Origin: Arbacia lixula
Taxonomy: Eukaryota > Echinodermata > Echinoidea > Arbacioida > Arbaciidae
Assembly (NCBI GenBank): GCA_963669155.1
Contig: OZ022583.1
Location: 3,951,609-4,015,608, forward strand
Direction of reading: 5' to 3'
DNA length: 64,000 nt
Below are positions 11,923 to 23,700 of this stretch, one piece after another; the stretch's first letter is position 1, and each line of letters begins with the position of its first letter. The position numbers and the translations under genes were made by a program. A model generated the notes under the pieces. It ran no database searches and had not been told where the DNA came from. It was given only the letters and a program-made list of their open reading frames with translations.

Positions 11923-12689
11923 GGGGATTCGTCTAACTTGATAGGGCGGGCCGCGATGCCCCATTGAATTTGGGAAATTCTCTTGTAGTGTTTCTTCTCC
12001 TTGCGTTGGCGGGGTAGCAAGTCGTAAGTGCTGGTAACCACACTTGCCGCACACAATGGTATCGTGTATTTTGTATTGACTGATGGTTACAAAACTTTCG
12101 AGCAGGCAAACATGATTCTATTCAACATTTCAAAGTAACTTACGTCATTGTTTGTGATGGTGTACAGTGCTCTTGTTCATAAATTAAACGTTGACTGGTA
12201 ATTGGTATTCCCTTCTTTAAATATAAAATCTCTTAAAGACTTTGATGAGTTGAGCTGAGAGAAGCAGGGTGGTGGAAGTTGGACGAATATTCTGTTACAT
12301 GTATCTTTATTCGCAACTCCAGAACCGTGTCACATATGCTGGGTATGCGTTTCATAACACGCCGTTTGAGACTTTGAGCTGCACATGTCTGGCGATAGTC
12401 TCAGGTTCTTAGACACATTTTATTAGCCCGAAACCGCGAAGCACAGAGTGTATGTCAGTTTCGTACCGCACTCGATCTGTACACGCATTCGGACTGATTC
12501 CACCGTACTGGCTTGTGCTTGTGATACAGAAATAACTCGAAACGCATACCACCGTTTTATTTTCCTAATTTTCTCAAGCATCAGAACATGGACCATATAC
12601 AGAGCAACCGCGCTATGTGACTTATAGTAAATAGACCTCCCGTTCTCCTCTTGGACATACAATACGCTCCGTTGCTTGTATTGGTAGCC

Positions 12690-12750
12690 GAGGCACTAGG
12701 CACAACGCAGTCTGTAATAACTGTCTGGTAACACAGACTATGCCCTAGAC
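12690..12750. repeat. Partial relative of the 15973-16185 palindromic element
   Basis: CGCAGTCTGTAATAACTG followed by TCTGGTAACACAGACTA and CCTAGACC parallels the left arm of the element at 15973 (GAGTCTGTTAACAACTATG, TCTGGTAATACAGAC). A decayed fragment. Confidence 0.5.
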
Positions 12751-13245
12751 CCATCCTCGTCCATGCTCTTCCGTACTGTGTCCATCATGCACCTTACAGC
12801 CTAATAGGCTACAGTGTACTCAGAGTGGCGTCTCTGGTGTACTGTAGTTCTAAGGCTACTTGTATGCAACACTGCTTGTATGTCACTTTCAGTACCGGAC
12901 TGCAGAATACTTTTACTTACCGGAGCAAACTGGCACAATTATGTCAATACTATGTTAATTATCGTATTCATGGACATGATGAATGTTTTGGATGACAGAT
13001 TCGTGCACGAATAAATGAAGTAAAGTTAGTTGATGATACATGTAATTGCTCAAAAAGCTATACGCTTCATACATGCTTGGTGTGCACGCATGGAACGTCA
13101 ATGCGAGCTTCACGTAGCTAAGCAGCATTGCTGCATGATCGAGGACAGGAGACACCTTTCCAACTCAAGCCGGTCAGCGTCGCAGCCGGCCACGGCCTAG
13201 TCTAGGTTCTAGACGTATTTTATCAGCGCTCATTGGTATACACAT

Positions 13246-13282
13246 GCGACGAAACCCAGCGCAACGATCTGGGTTTCGTCGC
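13246..13282. repeat. Perfect hairpin, 13-bp arms
   Basis: GCGACGAAACCCA at 13246-13258 is matched by TGGGTTTCGTCGC at 13270-13282 with an 11-base loop; weaker pairing extends outward through ATACACA/TGTGTAT. Probably the core of a decayed foldback element; a non-coding transcript hairpin cannot be excluded. Confidence 0.75.
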
Positions 13283-13653
13283 GCTGTGTATCGAATGCGG
13301 CCGGGCGACTCGGCTGTATACTCAGGAATGACACAGCCTGAATTTATAGATCCTATACATGTAGCTAACAAAAAGAAAACGGGGAAAGAGTACATATTAA
13401 TAACCTAGCAAAATGAGACCTTTTTTTTCGGACACCGGATTGGACAACAATCAAACTGGGTCCCGACAGCTTCAGCCTATCACCGCTTCACCACACGATC
13501 CGACTCAGGCGAAAAGTTACAATACCCTTCTAGATACATGTATCATTCGAACAATTGTGAGATGCATGTTTCTCTCAGTGGCCACTGTCTGAAATATAGA
13601 CTATATTAATGACCATTGCCCAACGGCCTACTGTCCATTCTCTCTCATGCCCT

Positions 13654-14439
13654 TTTTATAGTGCGCTCAGACTTACCCCGCTTCAGAAGCGGGATAACTT
13701 TAGCTCGGGGTAAGTCCTTTTATACTGCTTTTTTCGACCACCCATGACGGGAGCGAGACCGCACTAGTTGCCGTGGTAACGTACTGCCCCATCAGCCGTC
13801 CTTCCCGCCAGCGCGCCCCATCTCAACTGTGCTTACCGTGAGTGCAAAAATTGTATACGTGCACTCGCATGCGCAGGTGCTAGCGTATAGCTCCGTGTGT
13901 TCTCGTGTGAAGTTCATCGTGTACCGATCCTCGTGTTTCACTTTTGGTTTTTGTATTACTCGACTCGCGCGAAGTTGGAGCATGAATAGCTCCTCATCGC
14001 TCTCCCACTTCTTTCCTCTCGATGTTTTATCATCTTTCGACATGCTTTACGTGCGGATTTTCCTTCTTCTTTTTTTTGCTATCTCGGCTGAAAGAGAATA
14101 CAGTACACGGCACACACAGAGCTAACGTGAGGAGGCGCGAATGTTTACAGCTATAGCGTGCTTTGCGCTTGTACGTGGGTAACCCGGAAACGGAAGCGGC
14201 GTACATATACCGCACAGTCCGCACTTCCAGTTCATGGGTCACTGATTTTAGTCCGCGCTAAGTCGAGAGACCTTTTATAGTGACGTTAGCTCGGGTCTGA
14301 TCCGGACCTGATGCGGACCTGACCCTCCTCTCAGCTAGGACTAACTTTAGCTCGGGCTGAATATTTTTCGACCTTTTATAGTGAGAGTTACCCCGGATCA
14401 GGTCCGGACCTGATCCGGGGTAACTCTCACTATAAAAGG
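13654..14439. mobile_element. Inverted-repeat element(s) with CCTTTTATAGTG ends
   Basis: CCCTTTTTATAGTGCGC with CTTACCCCG near 13651-13690 faces CACTATAAAAGG at 14428-14439, whose reverse complement reads CCTTTTATAGTGAGAG and TTACCCCGG. Additional copies of the end lie at 13710-13722, 14270-14282 and 14372-14390. This could be one 0.79-kb element or two nested small ones. A minus-strand ORF inside (14043-13792) starts MSKDDKTSRGKKWESDEELF; W and DEE spacing loosely recalls a Myb/SANT-like domain, but that is weak and I do not call it a gene. Confidence 0.5.
14372..14439. repeat. 68-bp perfect palindrome
   Basis: The 34 bases from CCTTTTATAGTGAGAG to CAGGTCC are followed with no spacer by their exact reverse complement, GGACCTG to CTATAAAAGG. 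There is no mismatch. It ends directly next to a short CT microsatellite (14449-14464). Confidence 0.97.
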
Positions 14440-15111
14440 GGTATCACTCTCTCTCTCTCTCTCTTCTGCACCCGGCTTGACCTATCTGACCTGTACCGGC
14501 CAGCACTCAATGAACTAAAAATAACCCTCCACTGATTCACTTTCCCCGTTGTTTCATGTGACCATTCAGGGGGTGTGTGTATGTGTGTAATGGGGATGTA
14601 GTGTGTTATGTGTTTAGTACGTGTAGTCGTATCGTACAAAGTTACAGTCCAGGACGGTGGACTATGTCTGTCCATGGATCCTACTAGGGTCCACATGCTA
14701 TAATACATGTAATTCTATTCGATTAGGAAGAACCATGGACGTACGCTATGAAGAACGTGGTTTGCTTTTAGTTTGAAACTAGGTCACGTTCGTGAAAGAA
14801 CGAAGTCTGTAATTTGCGTGCCATATTTTGTTCACCAGGTTACTAATGTTTCAAAATAAAAATTTAAAAAAATTGTAAATGATTCTAATGCTCAGATGAG
14901 CCTCGCATGATGATGTTGGTAACTGCACTTATTTTAAATTTAGGACTTCGTTAGACTGAGTCTTGTTTTACAGACCAGCCTACGTCAGACAAACCGTTGT
15001 GGATGGCCCTATATTTTCGCTTGCCGTAGCGGCCATCCAGCAGTTCAGAACGCGGTATGGCTGCTATACATGTACATGTATTAGCTCTCCTTGTCCACTG
15101 ACCGTGCTAGG

Positions 15112-15126
15112 GAAAGAGAGAGAAAG

Positions 15127-15191
<65 letters not shown>
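15112..15191 (+). repeat. GA microsatellite
   Basis: (GA)n with a few AAG interruptions; one of the few purine-rich sense-strand tracts in the window. Confidence 0.95.
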
Positions 15192-15192
<1 letters not shown>

Positions 15193-15213
15193 CTATGCAT
15201 ACTATACTCTGCA

Positions 15214-15600
15214 TGCTCTAAAATGTGTTGTGAAGCATACGTGAACGGATTTGAGAGAGATGTTAGGGGGGGGGGGGAGAATGAGAGAGTGAGAGGGAGG
15301 AAGAGAGATACTACATGTATGCAGGGCACTGGTTTCAAAATGCGTTGTAAAGCATACGTCATGTGAAACGATGAAGGGATTTGAGAGAGATGTGGAGGCG
15401 GGGGGGGGGGGGGGGGGTAAAGAATGAGAGAGTGAGAGGGAGGTAGAGAGACACTATACAGGGCACTGGTTTCAAAATGCGTTGTAAAGAATACGTCATG
15501 TGAAACGAAGGGATTTGAGAGAGATGTGGAGGCGGGGGGGGGGGGGGGATAAAGAATGAGAGGGGGAGAGATAGATAGAGATGAAGATACTACATGTATA
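15214..15600 (+). repeat. Tandem repeat of about 120-130 bp with poly-G cores
   Basis: Three units share AAAATG(T/C)GTTGT, AAGCATACGT, GGATTTGAGAGAGATGT, a run of 12-20 G, GAATGAGAGAG and ATACTACATGTAT / GCAGGGCACTGGTTTC. The high similarity suggests recent amplification. An apparent long minus-strand ORF across it (15605-15081) is repeat-driven. Confidence 0.9.
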
Positions 15601-15972
15601 CACAAGCATGATACATGTACATGTATTTATTTCAATATGTACGAAGAGAAAGTGGGTGAGAGAGAGAAATGAAAGAATGAAGACAGCAACAGAATAGAGC
15701 TAAGTTTAATATTTCACATTCAACCTTTTCTCGCTTATCTCTCTCTTTCTCTCTCACTCCTCTTTCTGTCAGCTGTACTTTCTCTCTATTTGTATCTGTC
15801 ATTTTTCCCCTCATTCCTTCTATCTTTCTCACCCTCATACCCCTTGGCGGTATGTTTATCCCTCATCCCACACGTTTTATTTCTTTCTCACTTTTTTTTT
15901 CCTTTTTCTTTATCACTCCCTTTCTCACTTCATTCAAAAATGTTCTCTATATCATAAGCATTTACCCTACTT

Positions 15973-16185
15973 ACTAGGCTGAGGAGCGCATTGTCACAAC
16001 CGAGTCTGTTAACAACTATGTCTGGTAATACAGACGAGGTCGTAATCCCTCTGACTGCCCTGGACCCTCTTCATAGCAGGGGGAGGAAGAGAGTCCAGGG
16101 CAGTCAGAGGGTTTGGGGCCTAGTCTGTATTACCATACATAGTTGTTAAAAGACTCGATTGTGACAATGCACTCCTCAGCCTAGT
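15973..16185. mobile_element. 213-bp palindromic MITE (ACTAGGCTGAGGAG ends)
   Basis: Left ACTAGGCTGAGGAG, CATTGTCACAA(C)CGAGTCT, TAACAACTATGT(C)TGGTAA and CAGTCAGAGG-type blocks recur in reverse order and complement up to CTCCTCAGCCTAGT at 16185. Arms of about 100 bp are more than 90 percent alike by eye, with a short centre (about 16070-16090). Confidence 0.9.
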
Positions 16186-16906
16186 AACTAGGCTACATAA
16201 GAATTTAAAGAAGCTTTGCTTCCCAACACACCGATTTTTGAATAAATATAATAAAAAGGCATACAGTACAAAAATGAGGGAGAAAGGAGAATGAACTGTA
16301 AATGTACAGAAGTCTAAATGTATTTTATACGATATATGTACATAACTAGATATATGCACTTCTAAAAATAGAAATGGATGAAGTGAACAACACTTACACT
16401 TGTCACACCAACAATACATGAGTTTGGAAGAGAAATTGGAAGAAAAAACTACAGGGTAGCCCTAATGCATGCAGATAAATTTCTTCCCAATGATAAATCT
16501 GGAAACTGACTCTGAGCAGAATTATTTTGATTGCCAGATTTGGAGGTTTTGTACGGGTCATTCGAAACCTACAGCCTATGAATACAATCACTGCATGTCA
16601 CACTGCACAGTGATACGTTGAGGCAAGCGGCACACAGCTGAACGAACACTGCAATATCAATGTAGCTCGTGGTTGCTACATTGCAAACAGGGATTTTCAC
16701 TTTTCCTGATGAGGTTTGAGAAGCTGCGACTGTGAGATGTCATACATGTTATTGCAAGGGTATACAGTTTCATGATGTCTGCAAATGGGCTACCCTGTCT
16801 TTAAGGTGTTGAAAATGATTCAAAATTTAAATAAAATCTGTTTTGTCCCATAATCACATTGTAAAAACATGCCGATTAAAATATTTGTGTGTTCATTTAT
16901 GGACCC

Positions 16907-17458
16907 CTACATGTATATGAGAGTCACGCTTAAGTCCTGCAGCTCTTTAACCATGCCCCTTCTGCTCATTCTCATGGTCCTGAGGGCTCCAATGTTTTTC
17001 TCCTTGAGAACATTGAAGACGACAGGCGCACTGTAGTCCATGATGACACGCGCACTGTAGTCCATGATGACACTCCTTCTCGTCCCATAGACAGGCTTGG
17101 ATAGTTCTTCCACTCTCTGGACGGTCATTGAGTTAGCCTTGATGATCTCTGCATTCCTTTCATGGCTTGTGTATGCTATCCACTTCAAACAGAAGTATTG
17201 TAATATGTCTGCTACTCCAAAGCACTAATTTCACCATTTCTTTGGCTTCAAATGGAGCTACTGTTTGAATCCTAGATGTCGTATGATGGTGAACAAGCTC
17301 TTGTTGATCAAGAGGATGCAGCCTGGAGAGTATGAAGCACGATATGCCTCATGATCGGATGGACCTTGAAAAGAGGGACGTATTCTGGTAGGCTGTTGGA
17401 AGCACACTGGTTGATGTCATTCAGGTGGAAAAAGGTGTCTTGAGACTGGTACATGTAC
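16907..17458 (-). pseudogene. Frameshifted minus-strand coding relic of unknown family
   Basis: On the minus strand a good acceptor (ATTCCTCTCAG) precedes 17458. It opens YMYQSQDTFFHLNDINQCAS, then SLPEYVPLFKVHPIMRHIVL, ending in a stop after HTLQ. Shifting frame near 17335 opens RLHPLDQQELVHHHTTSR and APFEAKEMVKLVLW; shifting again near 17220 opens KANSMTVQRVEELSKPVYGT and VFNVLKEKNIGALRTMRMSR, with an in-frame 8-codon repeat (VIMDYSAR / VIMDYSAP). Consecutive open, protein-like segments in three frames with a splice acceptor suggest a broken gene fragment. I do not recognise the family. Confidence 0.4.
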
Positions 17459-17667
17459 CTGAGAGGAATGGTATAAAATGTAGTGGAAAAATACATGAAC
17501 AGTTATTACAATACTTGAAAATGAATTATACAACTCATGTTTGACATATTGATAATTCTTTTTATTCCATGCCAACATTTACAGTTTTTCAATAGAAAAT
17601 CAGCGATAATAATATGACACATGCTGCTGAGAGCTTCAAGACTTTTGGTTGTTGATTCTATTCTTTC

Positions 17668-18066
17668 AATTCTCCCTATCGCATATAGCCGATATCAAGC
17701 GATATCAGCTCACGATACCGATATCTGATCGATTGCTCTTGGGACGTATACTTCCGGTAAGAACTGGGTGTCGGCAGAAAGTGACCAAGAAATCACTTTT
17801 TTTTATGAATTAAGCAGTGAAAATTTTGTGTAGGGTTGTGTTTGGGGTCAGGGTTAGGTTTAGAATAAGGTTTAGGGTTAGTGTTAAGGTCAGGGTTAGG
17901 TTTAGGGTTAATATTCATAAAATTAGTTGGATACCCTGGTCCCTTATTGTATACGGGATTGCCGAATGTTCGTGGACCGGAAGTTCCTATCCCAAGAATT
18001 AAAGGTAAAAAAATTAGAGCGCCACACACGTTCAGATTCGGAGAGCTATATGCGATAGGGAGAATT
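17668..18066. mobile_element. 399-bp inverted-repeat element carrying TTAGGG-like repeats
   Basis: 22-bp perfect terminal inverted repeats: AATTCTCCCTATCGCATA plus TAGC at 17668-17689 and its reverse complement at 18045-18066. The interior has AAG-rich ends with CTTCCGGTAAGA / CCGGAAGTTCC and, at 17830-17912, an imperfect array of GGTTAGG, GGTTTAGGGTTA and similar telomere-like words. No coding capacity seen. Confidence 0.85.
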
Positions 18067-18169
18067 CACAGAAATTAAACAAGAAAGGAGGAGAAAGCAC
18101 ATACTATCAAAAGAACAAACTATGTAGATCTAATTAAATGTTCTTTGAATGTTTCCATGGTGAGAGTGT

Positions 18170-18690
18170 CCTAATATATATTACTTAGAAAATTGTAAAA
18201 CTTTCGGTAACACCATGTGGTTTTATTCTTTCGGATAATTGGCCCACTTATGGGGTGAAGAAAGGAAAGGAGAATGAAAAGTGAAAAAGGGAGAGGTGAA
18301 TTTTGTTATACTTTTTTATAACACTTCCACAAGACTATTTTAGCTTTAGTTTTCGGTGTTTTAAACCGAAAATAAATGGGATGGAATGGAGGTAGAAGAA
18401 GAGGGTGGGTGTTGATGAGAGCTGTGAACTAGTCACAAAGTAGTGATAAAGAGAAAAGAAAGAAAGAAAAGGAAATGAGAAAAGTGTAGAAAAGTTATAG
18501 TCAGTTCTGCAACTAACTATAGGTTTCTCAAAACATCAAGACTGATACTCCCTCTTTCAGATTTTGAAAGAAACCTATATTTCACTGTCCTTTCCTTTCT
18601 TCACCCCATAAGTGGGCCAATTATCCGAAAGAATACAACCACATGGTGTTACTGAAAATTTTACTATTTTCTAAATAGTATTTATTAGAA
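18170..18690. mobile_element. About 520-bp foldback element
   Basis: About 100-bp terminal inverted repeats: CTTAGAAAATTGTAAAACTT, GGTAACACCATGTGGTT, TTCTTTCGGATAATTGGCCC, ACTTATGGGGTGAAGAAAGG on the left are matched in reverse complement at 18585-18680. The interior is purine-rich and non-coding. Confidence 0.9.
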
Positions 18691-19348
18691 TGTATATATG
18701 CGCTTCGTTCATCCCCCTTGAAATGCACCGCACCGGGTGTATTCTACCGGTCTAGTCTGTGTGTGTATTTGATGTGTTGCGTGCGCATTTTAATTAGCCA
18801 TACAGCCACACGCAGTTGGCGAGGTGGAGTGACTTTATTCCGACACATTTTTCTAGTACATGTACATGTTAGACTAACTGTTCGGTCAACTAACCTGAAT
18901 ATTAATATACCAGATGTTAGCTTTGTAGCCTTTGTTGTCATAAACATCACAAAATTTTTCAACCTCAGCGTTTTGCTCTGCTGCTTCGGGAACAAAGGTT
19001 TACAGACATTCCCTCAGCGCAGTGCAAATTCCCTTGGTATGAACATTCTGTAATGTTTCCTCCAGTGGCAGCCAACATCTATAATGTTGTAAGATTTCTG
19101 ATTTTTTTTTAAAAAAGTGTGCTTCTGATCTTTAAAAAAAAAAGGACAAGTAGGACTGGGATTATTTGTATTTTGATGTGGGACACACACAGAAATAAAT
19201 AAAATGTCTGCACAATACATTTACTACCTGTTACATGACATCATGGAAAATACAATATCCACCTACAACCACCCCCCCCCCCCCCTTCCAATTACAGAAC
19301 TGGTCAGAGCACCTACCTACATGCCTACATGTATACCACTACATGCTA

Positions 19349-20719
19349 GACAGGAATAACCGTCTCATTTGGGGCATCCTATAATCATAAATACATTTTT
19401 GGACAAACCCCCGAACAGGTAGGGGCATTCAGAGGAGCCAGATACAATCTCAGCGGATCCAACGTCCTACAGAGACTGATTTTTCGGTCTACTACATGCT
19501 GTCTACATGGAGTTCTGTGAGGGAGGCTTCTAAGTTTATGTCATAGAATTTTTTTTTTATGTAATCAAATTTGTAATGATTTCAACTGTACAGAAATTGT
19601 AAGGATATCAATTATTGTTAATAAGAAAAGCTTGATCCTGTATCGCTACAAGATAGAGTAAATTTCCAGTAAAGAAAATTCACACATCTCGGGGCGAAAT
19701 CAGTCTCTGTAGTAGTTCTTCCAATCAAGTACATCCCTCTCATAAGAGTATTGTCATACTACAGGACGTTGGATCTGCTGAGATTGCATCTGGCTCCTAT
19801 ATAATTTCGATTAAAGAATGCCCCATATGAGATGGTTATTCCTGTGTAATTAAGCACGTGCAATTGCCAATGCCAAAAACGAGATCTCAAAATTATTTTT
19901 TCCTTGACTTTTGTTTTTTTAGTACAATCCAAAAACAGGCTTTGGAGTACACCGAAAAATCAGTGGCCATATTGTGTTATAAGCCACTAAGGACCTCTTC
20001 GAACATCTACCAATATTTGCAGGCCGATTCAATGAAATGACGGCTTCAGTGATTTTCAAAGGAAATCTTTTGTTCTCAATGCGTAACGTCCTCCCAGACG
20101 CACCAAATATAGTAACCTTGCTTCACCACGCAATTTCCCATTGATACAATAATTTCTGAGTAGGACGTGATTTCATTTGACAAATTCTGTAGTTTATTCA
20201 TAGAGCTTATAGTATGGCTATTGGGTTTATTCTGTTTTTCAACAGGTGGCTTAGATGTAGTCTACTATACACTATATAGTAGACTACTATAGTAGTTCTT
20301 TTCCAAAAAGTAATATCGGCTCACTATACTTGGTCGCCTTCCAGGCCACTATTGTGTACAAGTCTATGGAAAATACACCATAGGTTTATAAAGAGTAGTG
20401 GCCTCGAAGGAGACCAAAGAGATAGAGCCCATAGTAGATTACATCTGCATCTAAGCCACCTGTTGAAAAACGAAATAAACTGTATTTTGTGTTCGACTTG
20501 TGTCTGCGCATAACAGTTGCACACGTATTGGCAGAGGAGACGACGCAAGAGCAAGATAGGACATGATTTGAATGCCAGAAAGTGTCCGGGGTAACGAGTC
20601 CACTAGTGCTAGTGGCTTCGATCACGAGAATGCCAAATCAGTCTCTATTCGGGGCAGGGGGTATGTCAAAAATGTAATTTCGATTAAATAATGCCCCAAA
20701 TGAGACGATTATTCCTGTC
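19349..20719. mobile_element. 1.37-kb non-autonomous inverted-repeat transposon, TA flanks
   Basis: Left end GACAGGAATAACCGTCTCAT plus TTGGGGCAT and right end ATGCCCCAAATGAGACGATT plus ATTCCTGTC form inverted repeats differing at one base over about 29; both are flanked by TA inside GCTAG/CTAGC. An internal copy of the right end at about 19808-19850 and the shared GGAGCCAGAT(A/G)CAATCTCAGC blocks (19437, 19775) indicate internal duplication or a nested copy. A further inverted pair (CAACAGGTGGCTTAGATG at 20240; its complement at 20445) sits inside. No transposase is recognisable. Confidence 0.75.
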
Positions 20720-23700
20720 TAGCTTTGGAGTGCCAGTTTCATGGCATGGCATTACATTACATTATTTATAGGCTTGAAAAATAACCCCCGCAAATGTTTT
20801 GATTTACCCCTGCTAGTGGATCTTCTTCAAGAAACAATTTTGGGTTCTGATCATGTAGGGCTAGGGCCTTTAGTAGGGGGAAATAACTAAAAACCTAGCG
20901 AGGACACTACAGTCCAGTCCAAATGTGTTTACAATTTACATGATGTAGGTGTAGTGCCTACTGGTACTGGTGTGTACGTTTGATTTTTCACATTTTGCAG
21001 GAAAACCTAACAGGCCAGACTCCCGACAGGCCATGCTGAAAATCTGAAATACCGCTCGTTCGAGCTCCACTCGACTCATGGAAGACAATATTGCCTGTGA
21101 TTGCGTAGTACAGACTGCAATTATATGACTACTCTATGAAAGAAAGCAACTTACCAAAACACCAATAACCAAGAACTGAGATCCAGCAGGATTTTCCGGT
21201 GATTTGTCAAACATTTGCGACAACCAGCAGTGGTGACTGCATGTACTACGTACGTACACATACTAATCACGTACAATATAAGGTCGATCACTGACGTTGG
21301 AGCGCCGCTGACTAGCATGCTAGTACCCGCGGTATATTAGCCAGGCTGGCCGGCCCGGGGCTTTGCAGTCACCTCGTCTTACGATCAACTCGCACTACAC
21401 GCAATTCGCCCCAATTTAGCGAAGTCACTTAAAATATTGTATCTCCTAAATTGTCACTCTCTGTAAGATATTTTGAAGTTGATAATTATTTCAAAATTTA
21501 TACAATTATAAATATACGGCAAATGGATTGCTCAAAGAGCACGGTTCTTCCAACAAAGTTTAGGCCTTATAAACACAGCGCAAATGTATGGCGCATTTGT
21601 ATTAGGGCGAGTTGACACGATTCCCACCGATCGTACTCGTGTCGGCTGCTATGTCAAGCTCGTAGAGCTATGCCTGTAGCAGCCCGCACAAATATCAATA
21701 CATGTACGGCAAGTACAGTGCGGCTGAGCCTTTATATAACAGCATAAAAAAACTAACACCTTTATGAATGCTAGCAAGTTGTAGGGACTCTTAGTTAGTT
21801 TATATGAACCTGATACATGTGTCAGTCCTATATTTTATTTAGCATAACAGTACACATTTCCAATATATGGGGATATCCTCAGCCAGATCTGAACATACCC
21901 AGGATTCTGAGACGTGTGAATTTTGATGTAGTTGTACCATCGATACGATGACGTGTGCCGTTTGGGGGCGCTCTTGTTTTAGTTTGTTCTGTCATCAAAA
22001 TATGCGACAGGAGCAACTATCTATTTTTATGCCATTTCAGATTTCCTCATGCTTTTTTATTTTATCGTTCATATTTCGATCTGAAAACAATATATATGTT
22101 TTAAGAAATGTCATACATCAATATGATATCCATTACAAGTGTTCAATTAATATTTTTGACAATTTTCACACTATGGATAAGGCGCTTTAACAACTTTCTA
22201 TACATGTAGCTGCATGTAAGATCAGCATTTTTATCACGTTTGAAAAATGCTAATTTTAGGGTATAAAAGAGTTGATAAATGCACTCCTAAATTACAGCCA
22301 AACCTGTCTATAATCCAAACTGGCCACAAACAAAAAACAGCTTTCTATTTTTGGAGTGCAGAAAAGATTGTTTCAATCATATTTAGCATGGATTTAAGGT
22401 AGTATATTTTTACATCCGATTTTTCATTATTCAATCACTAGGAGCAAACCTTATTTTTATTTGTTCATTGATCCTAGAATGTTTTTATACAATCTCAAAC
22501 CACTTTTTCTTATGAATAAGTGCTGAATATAACTTAGGCAAAAACAAAGTGTGTTTCAGGTGCTTGGTTCAAGTTTTTTGTGACTTTATCAGGGAGAATT
22601 AAAATGGCCTAGTAGATGAATTGCAGCCCAGCAAGCAGTAGACAACTGATTCAAATCCTGTTGGGTTCCAAGATTTTTTTTATGTACAAGAACAAGTATG
22701 CAATCTTTATCATTGGAAGCATGCCAATAACAAATCAAATTATATATTTATCCAGTCATGATATATGTAGATATTTTGTGTCAGCTTTTCTGTGTTTTTA
22801 AAGTGATCATAAAAGGCAATAAGTGACAAATTAACACAAACAGCTGATAGTCATGGTTGGCGTCACCACCTTTCACTCTTGATCAGCTTGACTTTTCCAT
22901 TGCTGACAGATCCAATGTTGCCTGTTGCAGATATTTGGCAGGGTGTCCCATACATGGCAGTTGATGTTAGCTTATTGGCAGACAATGAGTTGGTAATTCC
23001 GTCAATATCAATGACGACGTTTACCTTGAAGTGTTCCGATACTTCCTTGTTTTTATTAGATACGTCTCAAAAAGAGGAAACGTGACAAATTAAATGAGGG
23101 GCGATAAACATTAACTTACCAGGGACATGTTCATGTACATCCTAACTTGGAATGTGGACTGTAATGCGCATGTGAATAAAACTGTTTGAATGATGAATCA
23201 AACAGAAAAATTAATTTTCTGTCACCCATGTGCAGAATAGAAATAACTTTACAAACATTTACAAGTATGTGCTGTGAAGTACAATACGGGTACATTATGA
23301 GGTAAAATCACAGTGAAGCAATTAATTCATCGTTATGAGGAAATCAAAGGTAATTCTCTGGCCTAATCATGTATTTACCACTCTAAATAACATGGTATTG
23401 TCATCCTTCGATAGAATGACAAACATCAAGGCAGGATTTATATGAACAATTTTACATGTATGTTTGTTCACCTTCAACAGTGAGGAACATTGTATGCTGG
23501 AACAAATACTGTATGTGTACATGTGTTATACAAAACTTATCAGTTAAAGTACATCATGACGTAAAAACTTTAAACTTAATGAAGCCATTACTTAATTGTT
23601 ATACATGAGAGATTAAAAAGAGGTCAATTCCATGGCCTTACATAAGTCATCATGGTATTTGCTGCTCTAAGTATAGATAACATGGTATTATCATCCTTTG

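Noticed and set aside
15081-15605. 174-codon minus-strand frame
   Set aside because: Caused by the tandem repeat with poly-G cores and a GA microsatellite; no conserved composition.
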